Numbered from the stretch's first letter, positions 7,572 through 16,557 are shown. The stretch is DNA of 64,000 nucleotides from Chitinophaga skermanii (GCF_003259335.1 NZ_QLLL01000006.1:372001-436000), one strand, 5' to 3'. Notes: a model not told the origin generated them from the letters alone. Program-made: numbers and translations.

Positions 7572-9125
7572 TTAAATCCGGGGAACTTTGTCTTTAAATT
7601 TCTGGGCAATGACCGTTTGTACAGGTATCCCGTCAATCTTACTTTCCAACCATGAGATAATATCTAAATATAAGAAAGACCTACGCTCGTAGGGGTTTTG
7701 GGAAAGTTCCACCAAGCGGTCCTTCAATTCTATGAAGGCAGCTCTTAAAGCCTTGGGATGTGCATAAATGTTCTTCCGCAAGAATTTCAATATTTCCTCC
7801 ATTACCAAGCCCAAATCCTTGTTCTTTGCAATGAAGTGATATACACTTTTGATTAAATATTCTACCAAGCTGTAGTTCTCTAATTCATAGTGTGCAATTA
7901 GGTGTAAAATACGTGCGAAACACTGGATATCGGCCCGTAAATTCCCGATGCGCAAATGAATAATTTTATTTAAATATACAATGGCATTATTATTATCGCC
8001 ACTACCGAAATACAAGCAAGCGATCTTGTAATAAAACACCAATACGCGGTGTTGATCAACCGTTAGCTGGTGGTCTACGATTTGTTGTTCCACTTCCGGC
8101 ACCAGCTCCAAACCCTTGCTAAACGTACCTTCCATGAAATGTTGGTTGATCTTCGCCGTATAGATGTACACAAACGCAGAGGTTTGCGTATTCTCGTTGA
8201 AGTTCTCACGGTTACACGCTACGTAGCTCTCCATTTCCTCCAATACCCCTGCGAAACGCACACTATTCACATTATAAAAATGTGCTGTTAATAAGTTGTG
8301 CATCGCTTTGATATATAAATCTGGATCGTTCTTTTTGAGTGATGGGTAATCGTGGAAAAGGTCTACCCATTTTTGTGTATAACGGTAGTATAACAAGAAA
8401 TCTTGCAAAATGTAATAATACCAACTGTAGGCTTGGTATAAATAAATCTTTTCATAAAAACTCAAGTTATGCGTTAGGGCTGCTTGTAAGCTAGAGTCGA
8501 AAAAGCTTTTCAACATTAATACGTCCTTTTCATCCCTCGCATGCCCCAATTTCAAATACAAACCGTACATCCGCAAACTAAGTGTGGATAACTTGCTTAC
8601 GTTTGTCAAATGCACGTTCAAGGCCAAGGACTCTTCACTTAGCTCGTCGGCCCTGTTTTCTAAGCTGCGGGTAATATGCCTACTTTCAATCAATTTCTCG
8701 AACTCGATGATTTCGAAGATGAGCACTACTTCTTCCTGCTCCTTGGCACTGGCTTTTGCTTTGGCCAGTACTTTCAGGCTTTGGTTATATAATCCTTTGT
8801 TATATAATACACGGGCATAATCGATCTGCTCGCGGAGGTCGATCAATGGGTCTTTTTGTTTATATAGTAGGCGTAAACTTGTTAACAAATGTTTATACAA
8901 GTGGGCCTTTACATTCGATAATTGTTGCTTTTTAATGCCCGGGGTTTTCTTCAATAATTGCTCCTCATCATAGGTATTCATCCTATCAAGTACGTTGAAG
9001 AGCTGGATAAAAAGCACGTCCTCTTTCGTGTTATTCTTATTAAAAGCAAGCTGAAAATTGCGCTTCTCAGCTTTCGTTAAGGTTTTAATCAATATAAATA
9101 AAGCGTCGTTATGGCTGTTGGGCAT
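7572..9125 (-). CDS. Conserved protein of unknown function, TPR-like helical repeats
   Basis: A 517-residue, probably cytoplasmic, all-helical protein; no signal peptide or membrane segment. The N-terminal 80 residues (LTKAEKRNFQL, then LFNVLDRM) resemble a conserved domain of unknown function, and the rest is built of repeated helix pairs with TPR-like spacing (for example ARVLYNKGLYNQSLKVLAKAK and LVFYYKIACLYFGSGDNNNAIVYLNKI). I do not recognise a catalytic motif. It stands alone, divergent from the leucine operon (200 bases between the starts). A scaffolding or regulatory role is possible but unproven. Confidence 0.75.
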   Translation of the reverse strand: MPNSHNDALFILIKTLTKAEKRNFQLAFNKNNTKEDVLFIQLFNVLDRMNTYDEEQLLKKTPGIKKQQLSNVKAHLYKHLLTSLRLLYKQKDPLIDLREQIDYARVLYNKGLYNQSLKVLAKAKASAKEQEEVVLIFEIIEFEKLIESRHITRSLENRADELSEESLALNVHLTNVSKLSTLSLRMYGLYLKLGHARDEKDVLMLKSFFDSSLQAALTHNLSFYEKIYLYQAYSWYYYILQDFLLYYRYTQKWVDLFHDYPSLKKNDPDLYIKAMHNLLTAHFYNVNSVRFAGVLEEMESYVACNRENFNENTQTSAFVYIYTAKINQHFMEGTFSKGLELVPEVEQQIVDHQLTVDQHRVLVFYYKIACLYFGSGDNNNAIVYLNKIIHLRIGNLRADIQCFARILHLIAHYELENYSLVEYLIKSVYHFIAKNKDLGLVMEEILKFLRKNIYAHPKALRAAFIELKDRLVELSQNPYERRSFLYLDIISWLESKIDGIPVQTVIAQKFKDKVPRI

Positions 9126-9237
9126 CGTTGAAAGTCGTTTGTAAACTACTGTAAATTAACTACTTATATGCAATAAAGGGCGGTTGTATATCGTAATTCA
9201 ATTGAAACTAACCATCAATCATAAGGTCAATGACCGT

Positions 9238-9245
9238 TAGATTTG
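9238..9245 (+). promoter_or_regulatory. Promoter -7 box of the leucine operon
   Basis: TAGATTTG is an exact match to TAnnTTTG, 80 bases upstream of leuC, giving a leader of roughly 70 bases. The leader shows no Leu-rich reading frame or terminator hairpin, so leucine attenuation of the enterobacterial kind is not evident. A -33 box at the usual spacing is not clear. Confidence 0.5.
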
Positions 9246-9324
9246 AGAACGTAACCAATTTCTAGCAAGGTTACGAAAAAAGGAAACGGCTCAAAAAGCA
9301 AATAAAAGCAAATTACGATTACGA

Positions 9325-10722
9325 ATGGGAAAAACATTATTCGACAAAATTTGGGAAAGCCACGTTGTAACCAGCCAACCTGGACACCCCGACGTTGTAT
9401 ACATTAACACGCATTTTATTCACGAAGTAACGAGCCCACAAGCTTTCGACGGTTTGCGCAAGCGCGGTATCCCGGTATTTCGTACAGATAAAACCCGTGC
9501 CACAGCCGATCATAACGTTCCAACTTTAGATCAACATTTACCGATTAAAGAAGCGTTGAGCCGTAAGCAAGTGGAGATGTTGACCCAAAACACGGCCGAA
9601 TTTGGCGTAGAATTATACGGCCTCGGCCACCCTTACCAAGGTATTGTACACGTAATTGGTCCTGAATTAGGTATTACGTTGCCAGGTATGACCATCGTTT
9701 GTGGCGATAGCCATACAAGCACCCACGGTGCTTTCGGTGCGATTGCCTTCGGTATTGGTACCTCTGAAGTAGAGCAGGTATTGGCTACCCAATGCATTTT
9801 GCAATACAAGCCTAAACGCATGAAAATTGACATCAACGGCCAGTTAAAGCCGGGCGTTGTTTCTAAAGATATTATCCTATACATCATTGCGAAGATTTCT
9901 GCTTCCGGTGCAACGGGTTATTTCGTTGAGTATGCCGGTGAAGCGATTCGTAGCTTGAGTATGGAAGCGCGTATGACGATCTGTAACATGAGCATCGAAA
10001 TGGGTGCACGTGGTGGTATGATCGCCCCAGACGACGTTACTTTCGATTACATTAAAGGCCGTGAGTTTGCACCGCAAGGCGCAGATTGGGATAAAGCCGT
10101 GGCTTACTGGAAAACGCTCTATAGCGATGCCGATGCCAACTTTGATACTGTCTTAACCTTCGATGCCAACGATATCGAGCCCCAAATTACCTACGGTACA
10201 AACCCGGGTATGGGTATGGGCGTAACAGAATCTATCCCAGCTTTAGAGTCATTAGAAGACAGTGAAAAACCATCTTTCTCTAAATCATTAGCCTACATGG
10301 ATCTTCAGCCGGGCAGTCAATTGCTGGGTAAGAAGGTAGATTATGTATTTATCGGCTCCTGTACGAACTCACGCATCGAGGATTTACGCCAAGTAGCAGC
10401 TTTTGTACAAGGTAAGAAAAAGGCAGATGATGTGATCGTATGGATTGTACCTGGCTCTAAACAAGTAGAAGCACAGGCGATTGAAGAGGGAATTGATAAA
10501 GTATTTGAAGCAGCGGGCTTCCAACTTCGCCAACCGGGCTGTTCGGCTTGTTTGGGTATGAATGAAGATAAAATCCCAGCAGGCAAATACTGCATCTCTA
10601 CTTCTAACCGCAACTTCGAAGGTCGCCAAGGTCCTAATGCCCGCACCTTCCTCGCCAGCCCATTAACAGCCGCCGCTGCTGCTATTACCGGCCGTGTAGC
10701 TGATGTACGCGAAATGTTATAA
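9325..10722 (+). CDS. leuC: 3-isopropylmalate dehydratase, large subunit
   Basis: Aconitase-family subunit that isomerises 2-isopropylmalate to 3-isopropylmalate in leucine synthesis. It has 465 residues, as in E. coli (466). The [4Fe-4S] cluster ligands are Cys346 (FIGSCTNSR), Cys406 and Cys409 (CSACLGMN). The signature GDSHTSTHGAFGA is at residues 128-140. It opens the operon leuC-methyltransferase-leuD-leuB-leuA. The enzyme is completed by LeuD, whose gene here is separated from leuC by a methyltransferase gene, an unusual break in a usually contiguous pair. Confidence 0.97.
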   Translation: MGKTLFDKIWESHVVTSQPGHPDVVYINTHFIHEVTSPQAFDGLRKRGIPVFRTDKTRATADHNVPTLDQHLPIKEALSRKQVEMLTQNTAEFGVELYGLGHPYQGIVHVIGPELGITLPGMTIVCGDSHTSTHGAFGAIAFGIGTSEVEQVLATQCILQYKPKRMKIDINGQLKPGVVSKDIILYIIAKISASGATGYFVEYAGEAIRSLSMEARMTICNMSIEMGARGGMIAPDDVTFDYIKGREFAPQGADWDKAVAYWKTLYSDADANFDTVLTFDANDIEPQITYGTNPGMGMGVTESIPALESLEDSEKPSFSKSLAYMDLQPGSQLLGKKVDYVFIGSCTNSRIEDLRQVAAFVQGKKKADDVIVWIVPGSKQVEAQAIEEGIDKVFEAAGFQLRQPGCSACLGMNEDKIPAGKYCISTSNRNFEGRQGPNARTFLASPLTAAAAAITGRVADVREML

Positions 10723-10746
10723 TAAACTTCTAAAACGCACCTGGTT

Positions 10747-11490
10747 ATGTGGGACGCAGCATTATATAAATCACAACACGCCTTCGTGTTCGAATATGGG
10801 AATGATCTTCTTTCGTGGTTAGCGCCGCAAGCAGGCGAGTCGATCCTCGACGTAGGGTGTGGCACCGGCGAGCTTACTGCTCAAATTGCCACTACCGGCG
10901 CAGCAGTAATCGGCATTGATAAATCGGCTGATATGATCGAGAGTGCACAAGCGCACTACCCCAACATTCAATTTGCTGTGGCCGATATCGTAACCGCCAA
11001 TCTTCAGCAACAATTCGACGCCATTTTCTCCAATGCCACTTTGCATTGGGTGATGGAGAAAGAACAAGCCGCTGCGCAAATGCGTAGGCACTTAAAGCCG
11101 GGCGGACGCTTAGTATTGGAAATGGGAGGCTTGCATAATGTGAAAAGCATCACGGATACCTTGCAAAAAGTAATGGCCGAAAGAGGATTGAACTACCAGC
11201 CTTTTTGGTACTTCCCTTCAGCCGGCAGGTATGCTACGATTCTTGAACACCAAGGCTTCCGTGTGAACAGGGTACATTATTTCGACCGCGAAACACCGCT
11301 GGCCGATACTGAAAATGGTATTGTACAGTGGTTGGAAATGTTCGGTAAACAGTTCTTTGGAACCTTACCGGAAGCGGAAAAACTCAGCATCATGCACACC
11401 GTGCAAGATAGACTGCGTAATACCAACTTCAGAGATGGGAAATGGTACGCCGACTATAAAAGATTGCGCGTGAGTGCAGAAAGAATTTAA
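10747..11490 (+). CDS. Class I SAM-dependent methyltransferase, trans-aconitate methyltransferase-like
   Basis: A 247-residue soluble methyltransferase lying inside the leucine operon, 24 bases after leuC and 36 before leuD. The SAM-binding motif I is ILDVGCGTG (about residues 33-41), motif II ends IGIDKS, and motif IV/post-motif reads LHWVMEKEQ followed by LKPGGRLVLEMGG, a pattern shared with Tam (trans-aconitate 2-methyltransferase) and related small-acid methyltransferases. Position between the two isopropylmalate isomerase subunits, which belong to the aconitase family, makes an isomerase-pathway acid a reasonable substrate. This is inference: no substrate-specific residues can be assigned by eye, and UbiE/biotin-type methyltransferases look similar. 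Confidence 0.8.
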   Translation: MWDAALYKSQHAFVFEYGNDLLSWLAPQAGESILDVGCGTGELTAQIATTGAAVIGIDKSADMIESAQAHYPNIQFAVADIVTANLQQQFDAIFSNATLHWVMEKEQAAAQMRRHLKPGGRLVLEMGGLHNVKSITDTLQKVMAERGLNYQPFWYFPSAGRYATILEHQGFRVNRVHYFDRETPLADTENGIVQWLEMFGKQFFGTLPEAEKLSIMHTVQDRLRNTNFRDGKWYADYKRLRVSAERI

Positions 11491-11526
11491 TCGATTCCAT
11501 TTACAAAATTTAGTATACACAATAAC

Positions 11527-12126
11527 ATGGATAAAACATTTAAAACACTGGTTTCATCAATCGTTCCAGTGCCCATTGAAAACATCGACACCGACCAAAT
11601 TATTCCTGCTCGTTTCTTGAAAGCGACTACCCGTGATGGTTTTGGCGAGAATTTGTTTAGAGATTGGCGCTATAATGAAGATGGATCACCGAAGCAAGAC
11701 TTTGTACTAAACAACCCTATTTATAGCGGTGAAGTGTTAGTAGCAGGTAAAAACTTCGGTTGTGGTTCTAGCCGCGAACACGCAGCTTGGGCCATTGGCG
11801 ACGCAGGTTTTAAAGTAGTGGTGAGCAGTTTCTTTGCAGATATCTTCAAAAACAACGCGCTCAACAACTTCATCTTACCCGTTCAAGTATCTGAAAGCTT
11901 CTTACATAAGATTTTCGCGGCTGTAGAAAAAGACCCGAAAGCCACTGTAGAAGTGAACTTGGCCGATCAAAAAATTACCATCAGCAGCACCGGCGAACAA
12001 GAAGGATTCGACATCAACGCGTATAAAAAGACTTGCTTGTTGAATGGTTACGATGACATTGATTATTTATTGAGTTTACGCAGCGACATTGAAAAATATG
12101 AAGCTAGCCGACCTTTCAATTTCTAA
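11527..12126 (+). CDS. leuD: 3-isopropylmalate dehydratase, small subunit
   Basis: A 199-residue swivel-domain subunit that completes the LeuC active site. Family hallmarks are VPIENIDTDQIIPARFLK near the N-terminus and the substrate-binding loop GKNFGCGSSREHAAWA (about residues 77-92). Length agrees with the bacterial norm of about 200. The spacing to leuB is 40 bases. The leader region between them contains the tail ACACACAAAACACACAAC, an A/C-rich unstructured spacer of the kind seen before good Bacteroidota translation starts. Confidence 0.96.
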   Translation: MDKTFKTLVSSIVPVPIENIDTDQIIPARFLKATTRDGFGENLFRDWRYNEDGSPKQDFVLNNPIYSGEVLVAGKNFGCGSSREHAAWAIGDAGFKVVVSSFFADIFKNNALNNFILPVQVSESFLHKIFAAVEKDPKATVEVNLADQKITISSTGEQEGFDINAYKKTCLLNGYDDIDYLLSLRSDIEKYEASRPFNF

Positions 12127-12166
12127 TATAACTACACACAAAACACACAACACGAATTATAGCACA

Positions 12167-13246
12167 ATGGGTATCACGAAGAAAATATTGGTAATACCAG
12201 GAGACGGTATCGGGCAAGAAGTTACAACCTGGGGTAAAAAAGTTTTAGAAACCATCGCTGCCAACTACAAACACACGTTCACGTTTGATGAAGGCATGAT
12301 GGGACACGTAGCTATTGAAGCAACAGGCAACCCACTACCGGATGAAACACTTGAAAAAGCTCGCAACTCCGACGCGATCTTATTCGGCGCGATTGGTCAT
12401 GCTAAATATGATAACGATCCCACGCTAAAAGTTCGTCCTGAACAAGGCTTGTTGAAAATTCGTAAAGAATTGGGCTTATATGCCAACCTTCGCCCGATTA
12501 AATTATTCGACGATTTATTACAAGCATCTAGTATCAAACCTGAAATTTTACAAGGTGCTGATATCCTATTCTTCCGCGAGTTAACCGGTGATGTGTATTT
12601 CGGCGAGAAGAACAGGTCGGAAGACCGTAATACGGCGAGCGATTTAATGATCTACCACAAATACGAGGTAGAACGTATTGCCCGAAAAGCCTTCGAAGCA
12701 GCACGTACCCGTCGTAAAAAATTATGTTCTGTTGATAAAGCTAACGTACTGGAAGCATCTCGTTTGTGGAGAGAAGTGGTGCAAGAATTATCGAAAGAGT
12801 ACCCGGATGTTGAAACAGAACATATGTTCATCGATAACGCTGCCATGCAGCTCATCAAAGATCCTAAGCGTTTTGATGTGGTAGTAACCGGTAACCTTTT
12901 CGGTGATATCTTAACCGACGAAGCATCGCAGATTGCAGGCTCTATGGGTATGCTCGCGAGTGCATCGGTTGGTGACAAGATTGGGTTCTACGAACCTATT
13001 CACGGATCGGCACACGACATTGCCGGTAAAGGTATTGCCAACCCATTAGCTTCTATTTTATCAGCTGCATTGCTTCTCGATATTTCATTTGGTTTACAAG
13101 ACGAAGCACAACGTGTGATTAAAGCTGTAGACGCTACTTTACGTCAAGGTTTCCGCACGATGGATATTTCCAGCAAACACACTGAAAACAGGTTCTTACT
13201 CGGTACCGACGCCATGGGCGAAAAAGTATTAGAGAATTTGAACTAA
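12167..13246 (+). CDS. leuB: 3-isopropylmalate dehydrogenase
   Basis: NAD-dependent oxidative decarboxylase producing the 2-oxoisocaproate precursor of leucine. I start it at the ATG at 12167 (MGITKKILVIPGDGIG), giving 359 residues, which matches the family (about 360). An in-frame ATG at 12089 would overlap leuD by 38 bases and add a tail with no family counterpart. Visible motifs are GDGIGQEV at the N-terminus, the substrate arginines in LGLYANLRP, the ELTGDVYFGEK loop, and the metal-binding NLFGDILTDEASQIAGSMGM followed by EPIHGSAHDIAGKGIANP. It is the fourth gene of the operon. Confidence 0.95.
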   Translation: MGITKKILVIPGDGIGQEVTTWGKKVLETIAANYKHTFTFDEGMMGHVAIEATGNPLPDETLEKARNSDAILFGAIGHAKYDNDPTLKVRPEQGLLKIRKELGLYANLRPIKLFDDLLQASSIKPEILQGADILFFRELTGDVYFGEKNRSEDRNTASDLMIYHKYEVERIARKAFEAARTRRKKLCSVDKANVLEASRLWREVVQELSKEYPDVETEHMFIDNAAMQLIKDPKRFDVVVTGNLFGDILTDEASQIAGSMGMLASASVGDKIGFYEPIHGSAHDIAGKGIANPLASILSAALLLDISFGLQDEAQRVIKAVDATLRQGFRTMDISSKHTENRFLLGTDAMGEKVLENLN

Positions 13247-13302
13247 ATCAATCGACACAACAATCTTCTTAGCAGCTCTCAATCAACATAAAAAGCAGAA
13301 CA

Positions 13303-14808
13303 ATGGATAAAAACCGTGTATATATATTTGATACAACCTTGCGCGATGGCGAACAAGTGCCGGGTTGTCAATTAACTACCGTCGAAAAAATTATTATTGC
13401 CAAGGAATTAGAGGAACTGGGTGTAGATATTATCGAAGCGGGTTTCCCTATTTCGAGCCCGGGCGATTTCCAAAGTGTAGTAGAGATTTCTAAAGCGGTA
13501 ACTGAGCCGGTAATTTGTGCCTTAACACGTGCCAACAATGCCGATATCGATGCAGCGGCTGAAGCACTTCGCTTTGCAAAGCGCGGCCGTATCCATACGG
13601 GTATTGGTGCTTCTGATATGCACATCAAGTATAAATTCAATAGCACCCGCGAAGCTATCTTGGAACGCGCCGTTGCTGCTGTTAAATATGCTCGCAAGTT
13701 TACTGATGATGTAGAATTCTATGCAGAAGATGCCGGTCGTGCCGATGTAGTGTACCTCGCGCAAATGATCGAAGCAGTTATTGCTGCCGGTGCTACCACT
13801 GTAAACATTCCAGATACAAATGGTTATTGCTTACCAGGTACATACGGCGAGAAAATCAAGTTCTTAGTAGATAACGTGAAGAACATTGATAAAGCTATTA
13901 TTTCTGTACACTGTCATAACGACTTAGGTTTAGCCACCGCCAACTCTATTGCCGGTGTAATTAACGGTGCCCGCCAAGTAGAATGTACGATCAACGGTAT
14001 TGGGGAACGTGCAGGTAATACTTCATTGGAAGAGGTAGCGATGATTTTGAAAACACACCATGGTTTAGGGTACAATACCAACATTAATTCTAAGCGTATT
14101 TCCAATATTTCGAGCTTGGTATCGAGCATGATGCGCATGCCTGTTCAACCTAACAAAGCAATTGTGGGTAGGAATGCATTTGCACATAGCTCTGGTATTC
14201 ACCAAGATGGTGTATTGAAACACCGCGAGAACTACGAAATCATTGATCCTGAGGAAGTAGGTATCGAATCGAACTCTATCATTTTAACGGCACGCAGCGG
14301 TCGCCACGCTTTGAAGCACCACTTAGAGCGTTTGGGTTATAAAATCGATAAAATCAACCTCGATGAAGTGTACCAACGCTTCTTGGTGATGGCTGATAAA
14401 ACGAAAGAAATTAACGACCACGATTTGCAAGTACTCATGGGCGATGGCGATTCTCATAACTATGACGATCAGGCCATTAAAGTATCCTTATTACAAGTAG
14501 TATGTGGTGATCCTTTACGCCCAATGGCCACAGTTAAATTGAGAATCAACGGGGAAGAGAAAGAAGCCAGCGCTACGGGTAATGGCCCAGTAAACGCTAC
14601 AATTAACGCCATCCACGAAATCATCAAAGATGACATTGAATTGGACGAATTCAGTATCCAATCGATGCACGGTGGTAGCGACGACGTCAGCAAGGTAAAC
14701 ATGCACGTTCGTTGCCAAGGTAAATCGTACTACGGCTTCGGTTACTCAACCGACATTGTGAATGCCAGCGTAAATGCATACGTTGATGCATTGAATAAGA
14801 TATACTAG
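13303..14808 (+). CDS. leuA: 2-isopropylmalate synthase
   Basis: Condenses 2-oxoisovalerate with acetyl-CoA, the committed step of leucine synthesis. It has 501 residues. The DRE-TIM barrel begins with FDTTLRDGEQVPG (metal Asp in TLRD), and the metal-binding histidines are in HCHNDLG. The C-terminal segment from about residue 370 is the LeuA dimer/allosteric domain with a LLQVVCGDPLRPMATVKL start and a conserved SIQSMHGGSDDVSKVNMHV region, so leucine feedback is expected. The full domain order argues for LeuA over citramalate or homocitrate synthase. It is the last gene of the operon and is followed by a strong terminator. Confidence 0.95.
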   Translation: MDKNRVYIFDTTLRDGEQVPGCQLTTVEKIIIAKELEELGVDIIEAGFPISSPGDFQSVVEISKAVTEPVICALTRANNADIDAAAEALRFAKRGRIHTGIGASDMHIKYKFNSTREAILERAVAAVKYARKFTDDVEFYAEDAGRADVVYLAQMIEAVIAAGATTVNIPDTNGYCLPGTYGEKIKFLVDNVKNIDKAIISVHCHNDLGLATANSIAGVINGARQVECTINGIGERAGNTSLEEVAMILKTHHGLGYNTNINSKRISNISSLVSSMMRMPVQPNKAIVGRNAFAHSSGIHQDGVLKHRENYEIIDPEEVGIESNSIILTARSGRHALKHHLERLGYKIDKINLDEVYQRFLVMADKTKEINDHDLQVLMGDGDSHNYDDQAIKVSLLQVVCGDPLRPMATVKLRINGEEKEASATGNGPVNATINAIHEIIKDDIELDEFSIQSMHGGSDDVSKVNMHVRCQGKSYYGFGYSTDIVNASVNAYVDALNKIY

Positions 14809-14833
14809 TTTTAGTAGCAAAAGTTAGCTTTAA

Positions 14834-14870
14834 AAAGGTCGTCTCTTACGCATAGAGACGGCCTTTTTTG
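14834..14870 (+). terminator. Intrinsic terminator of the leucine operon
   Basis: Arms AAGGTCGTCTCT / AGAGACGGCCTT (one G-T wobble) around a 7-base loop, followed directly by a T-run. It ends the operon 26 bases after leuA. Confidence 0.9.
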
Positions 14871-14990
14871 TGTTTATTTAGGTATATGTAGGCATACCCT
14901 TATATGGGTAGCTATTAAGTACCAATCGACTTAATACCGGGGTAATCCCGGCATGCAATAAAAGAAAGATGAGGTGAAAGCTAGGGAACT

Positions 14991-15160
14991 ATAAGGAAAC
15001 AATAAGGGAAAGTAAAGGAAGCATAAGGTGAATACCGATGTAAATACGATGTAGATACGATGAAACTACATGGAATTACATGGGAATTACATGGAATTTA
15101 CATGAAAACCACATGGAAAGCACATGAAAGTCACATGTCCCGTACTTGGGAACTACTTTG
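14991..15160. repeat. Degenerate 11-bp tandem array, about 16 units
   Basis: A short motif recurs every 11 bases with only two 10-base steps. AAGG is at 14993, 15004, 15015, 15025; CGATG at 15036, 15047, 15058; CATG at 15069, 15079, 15090, 15101, 15112, 15123, 15134; then CTTG at 15145 and CTTT at 15156. The motif drifts gradually along the array, as if by repeated slippage followed by mutation. It lies between the leuA terminator and a convergent minus-strand gene, and contains no supported gene. The rest of 14871-15377 shows nothing recognisable. Confidence 0.85.
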
Positions 15161-15377
15161 TCACAATTATGAGGCTACTTAGTACGCAAAGGGAACGATA
15201 TATAATACAACTACTTGATACACTGCAATATACAATTTCAAATGGGAAACAAAAGGGGAATTCGTACGTAAGAAGCTCAAAGTTAGCTGTATTACCATGG
15301 AATGAGAGGCTTTTATAGTGGAGCAACGCTAATCATCATTCCTTCGCCCCTTAATAATACGTATAAAAGATAACAAA

Positions 15378-15404
15378 AAAGGATGCCATGTACAGGCATC
15401 CTTT
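15378..15404 (-). terminator. Intrinsic terminator after the Tudor-like gene
   Basis: Arms AAAGGATGCC / GGCATCCTTT; on the minus strand the hairpin is followed by TTTTTTGTT. It lies about 20 bases beyond the stop at 15425. Confidence 0.8.
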
Positions 15405-15424
15405 CAAACATATAGCATGACAAA

Positions 15425-15970
15425 TTAGTCTTCTTTTCCTCCTTTCTCCCCTACAAACCAATGTTCTTTTTCCTTGAATAAAACGTTAAACGTTGTTAAA
15501 GAACCATATATGCGGGTAATGTATTGTTGGAGATTGATTTTATCTTCATCGTTGAGGCCTTTATGTGCATTCACTTGTTGTTCGAGTACGCGGAGGCGAT
15601 CTCTTACCATAACGATTTTATGGAAAAATACTTCGATGGGCACTTCTTTGGGTTTCATACTGGCGTCTTTCGGCTTGAGAATCAAGGTACCACCTTCCCA
15701 TTTATCGCCGAGGGGTACTACTTCCGAGAAACCATTCCAAAGGCGCAGAATCTTCAAGATAGAGGTTTCCACTTGTGATAAGGTTTCCACCTCTTTTGTT
15801 TGATTTTCAATGTTCAAGATCTCGAACTTTGGATCATCTTTATCCACTTCCAAAGTACCTTCATTCATGAATGTAACAATATACTGTGCATATTTTACAC
15901 CAATAATTACACCCGGCCCGAAACGTGCATGTTGTACACGCGAACCGATACCTGCTGTTAATTCTTCCAT
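15425..15970 (-). CDS. Conserved protein with a UvrD/PcrA C-terminal (Tudor-like) domain at its N-terminus
   Basis: I start it at the ATG giving MEELTAGIGSRV, 181 residues; a longer frame to 16051 exists but runs into the neighbouring gene. Residues about 8-45 (GSRVQHARFGPGVIIGV, then YIVTF and an LEV end) match the small Tudor-like fold found at the C-terminus of UvrD/PcrA helicases, where it contacts RNA polymerase. The remainder is charged and helical (RDRLRVLEQQVNAHKGL) without a known motif. It has no helicase domain, so this is a stand-alone module. Function is unknown; a link to transcription is conjecture from the fold resemblance. Confidence 0.65.
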   Translation of the reverse strand: MEELTAGIGSRVQHARFGPGVIIGVKYAQYIVTFMNEGTLEVDKDDPKFEILNIENQTKEVETLSQVETSILKILRLWNGFSEVVPLGDKWEGGTLILKPKDASMKPKEVPIEVFFHKIVMVRDRLRVLEQQVNAHKGLNDEDKINLQQYITRIYGSLTTFNVLFKEKEHWFVGEKGGKED

Positions 15971-16037
15971 AGAGCGATTACAAGTTTTGGTGCTGTAATA
16001 TAAACTATTCTTTTGAAGGCAGTTATATACAAACGAC

Positions 16038-16307
16038 TCAAAAAATTTCAACGATTAAAACCGCGCATAGAATCAATAATACCAAGTTACAGCATATGTG
16101 AAACACCACAAGTGCTGTACTATAAGAACGTAAAATAAAGTACAAAGCCACCGTTATGGCAATAAATAATACAGCGTACCAAAATGGGTGTACACTTGCA
16201 TAAGTTAATACAAGTAAAATCATACTCAGCCCAATCCATTCCAACAGCAGTAATAACTTAGCCATCGACTTCACCGGGGTGAACGTCTTTTTGGGGGCAT
16301 CTTCCAT
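16038..16307 (-). CDS. Small integral membrane protein, three predicted helices
   Basis: An 89-residue protein with a short polar N-terminus (MEDAPKKTFTPVKSM) and three hydrophobic stretches at about residues 16-36, 40-58 and 63-88. No family is recognised. It lies just upstream of the Tudor-like gene on the same strand (67 bases between), so co-transcription is likely. Confidence 0.6.
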   Translation of the reverse strand: MEDAPKKTFTPVKSMAKLLLLLEWIGLSMILLVLTYASVHPFWYAVLFIAITVALYFILRSYSTALVVFHICCNLVLLILCAVLIVEIF

Positions 16308-16425
16308 AAAAGCAATTTAAGGGTGTGTCTTTTTAAATACTGGTCATGTTAATATACGTAATAACCTTGCGTAGGGTTGACTGATTCTCGTCATAATTAT
16401 TGTCGAAAATCCTACTTACTTGGTT

Positions 16426-16557
16426 ATGAAACACCTGCTAGGAAAGTTTTCAATAATTTTCATTTTGCTGCGCCGCATCTTCACCGCGCTTTTATTATTT
16501 ATTGGGTTTTACTTTCTATCTTACACCCAGTTTTATATTGAAACCTATGAAATTTAA
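16426..16557 (+). CDS. Possible 43-residue membrane peptide overlapping the AsmA-like gene start
   Basis: ATG at 16426 opens a frame (MKHLLGKFSIIFILLRRIFT and onward) ending TYEI before TAA at 16555. One hydrophobic segment covers about residues 8-35, with two arginines in its middle. The last 11 bases overlap the start of the AsmA-like gene, an arrangement suited to translational coupling. It could equally be a chance frame in the leader. I have no family match. Confidence 0.3.
   Translation: MKHLLGKFSIIFILLRRIFTALLLFIGFYFLSYTQFYIETYEI

Noticed and set aside
7415..7636. 73-codon minus-strand frame overlapping the end of the helical-repeat gene
   Set aside because: It overlaps a better-supported gene in another frame, has no promoter or family resemblance, and its composition is that of AT-rich spacer.
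15124..15318. 64-codon plus-strand frame reaching into the 11-bp repeat array
   Set aside because: Its first codons are array sequence and the rest has no conserved feature; it is best explained as a chance frame in repeats.
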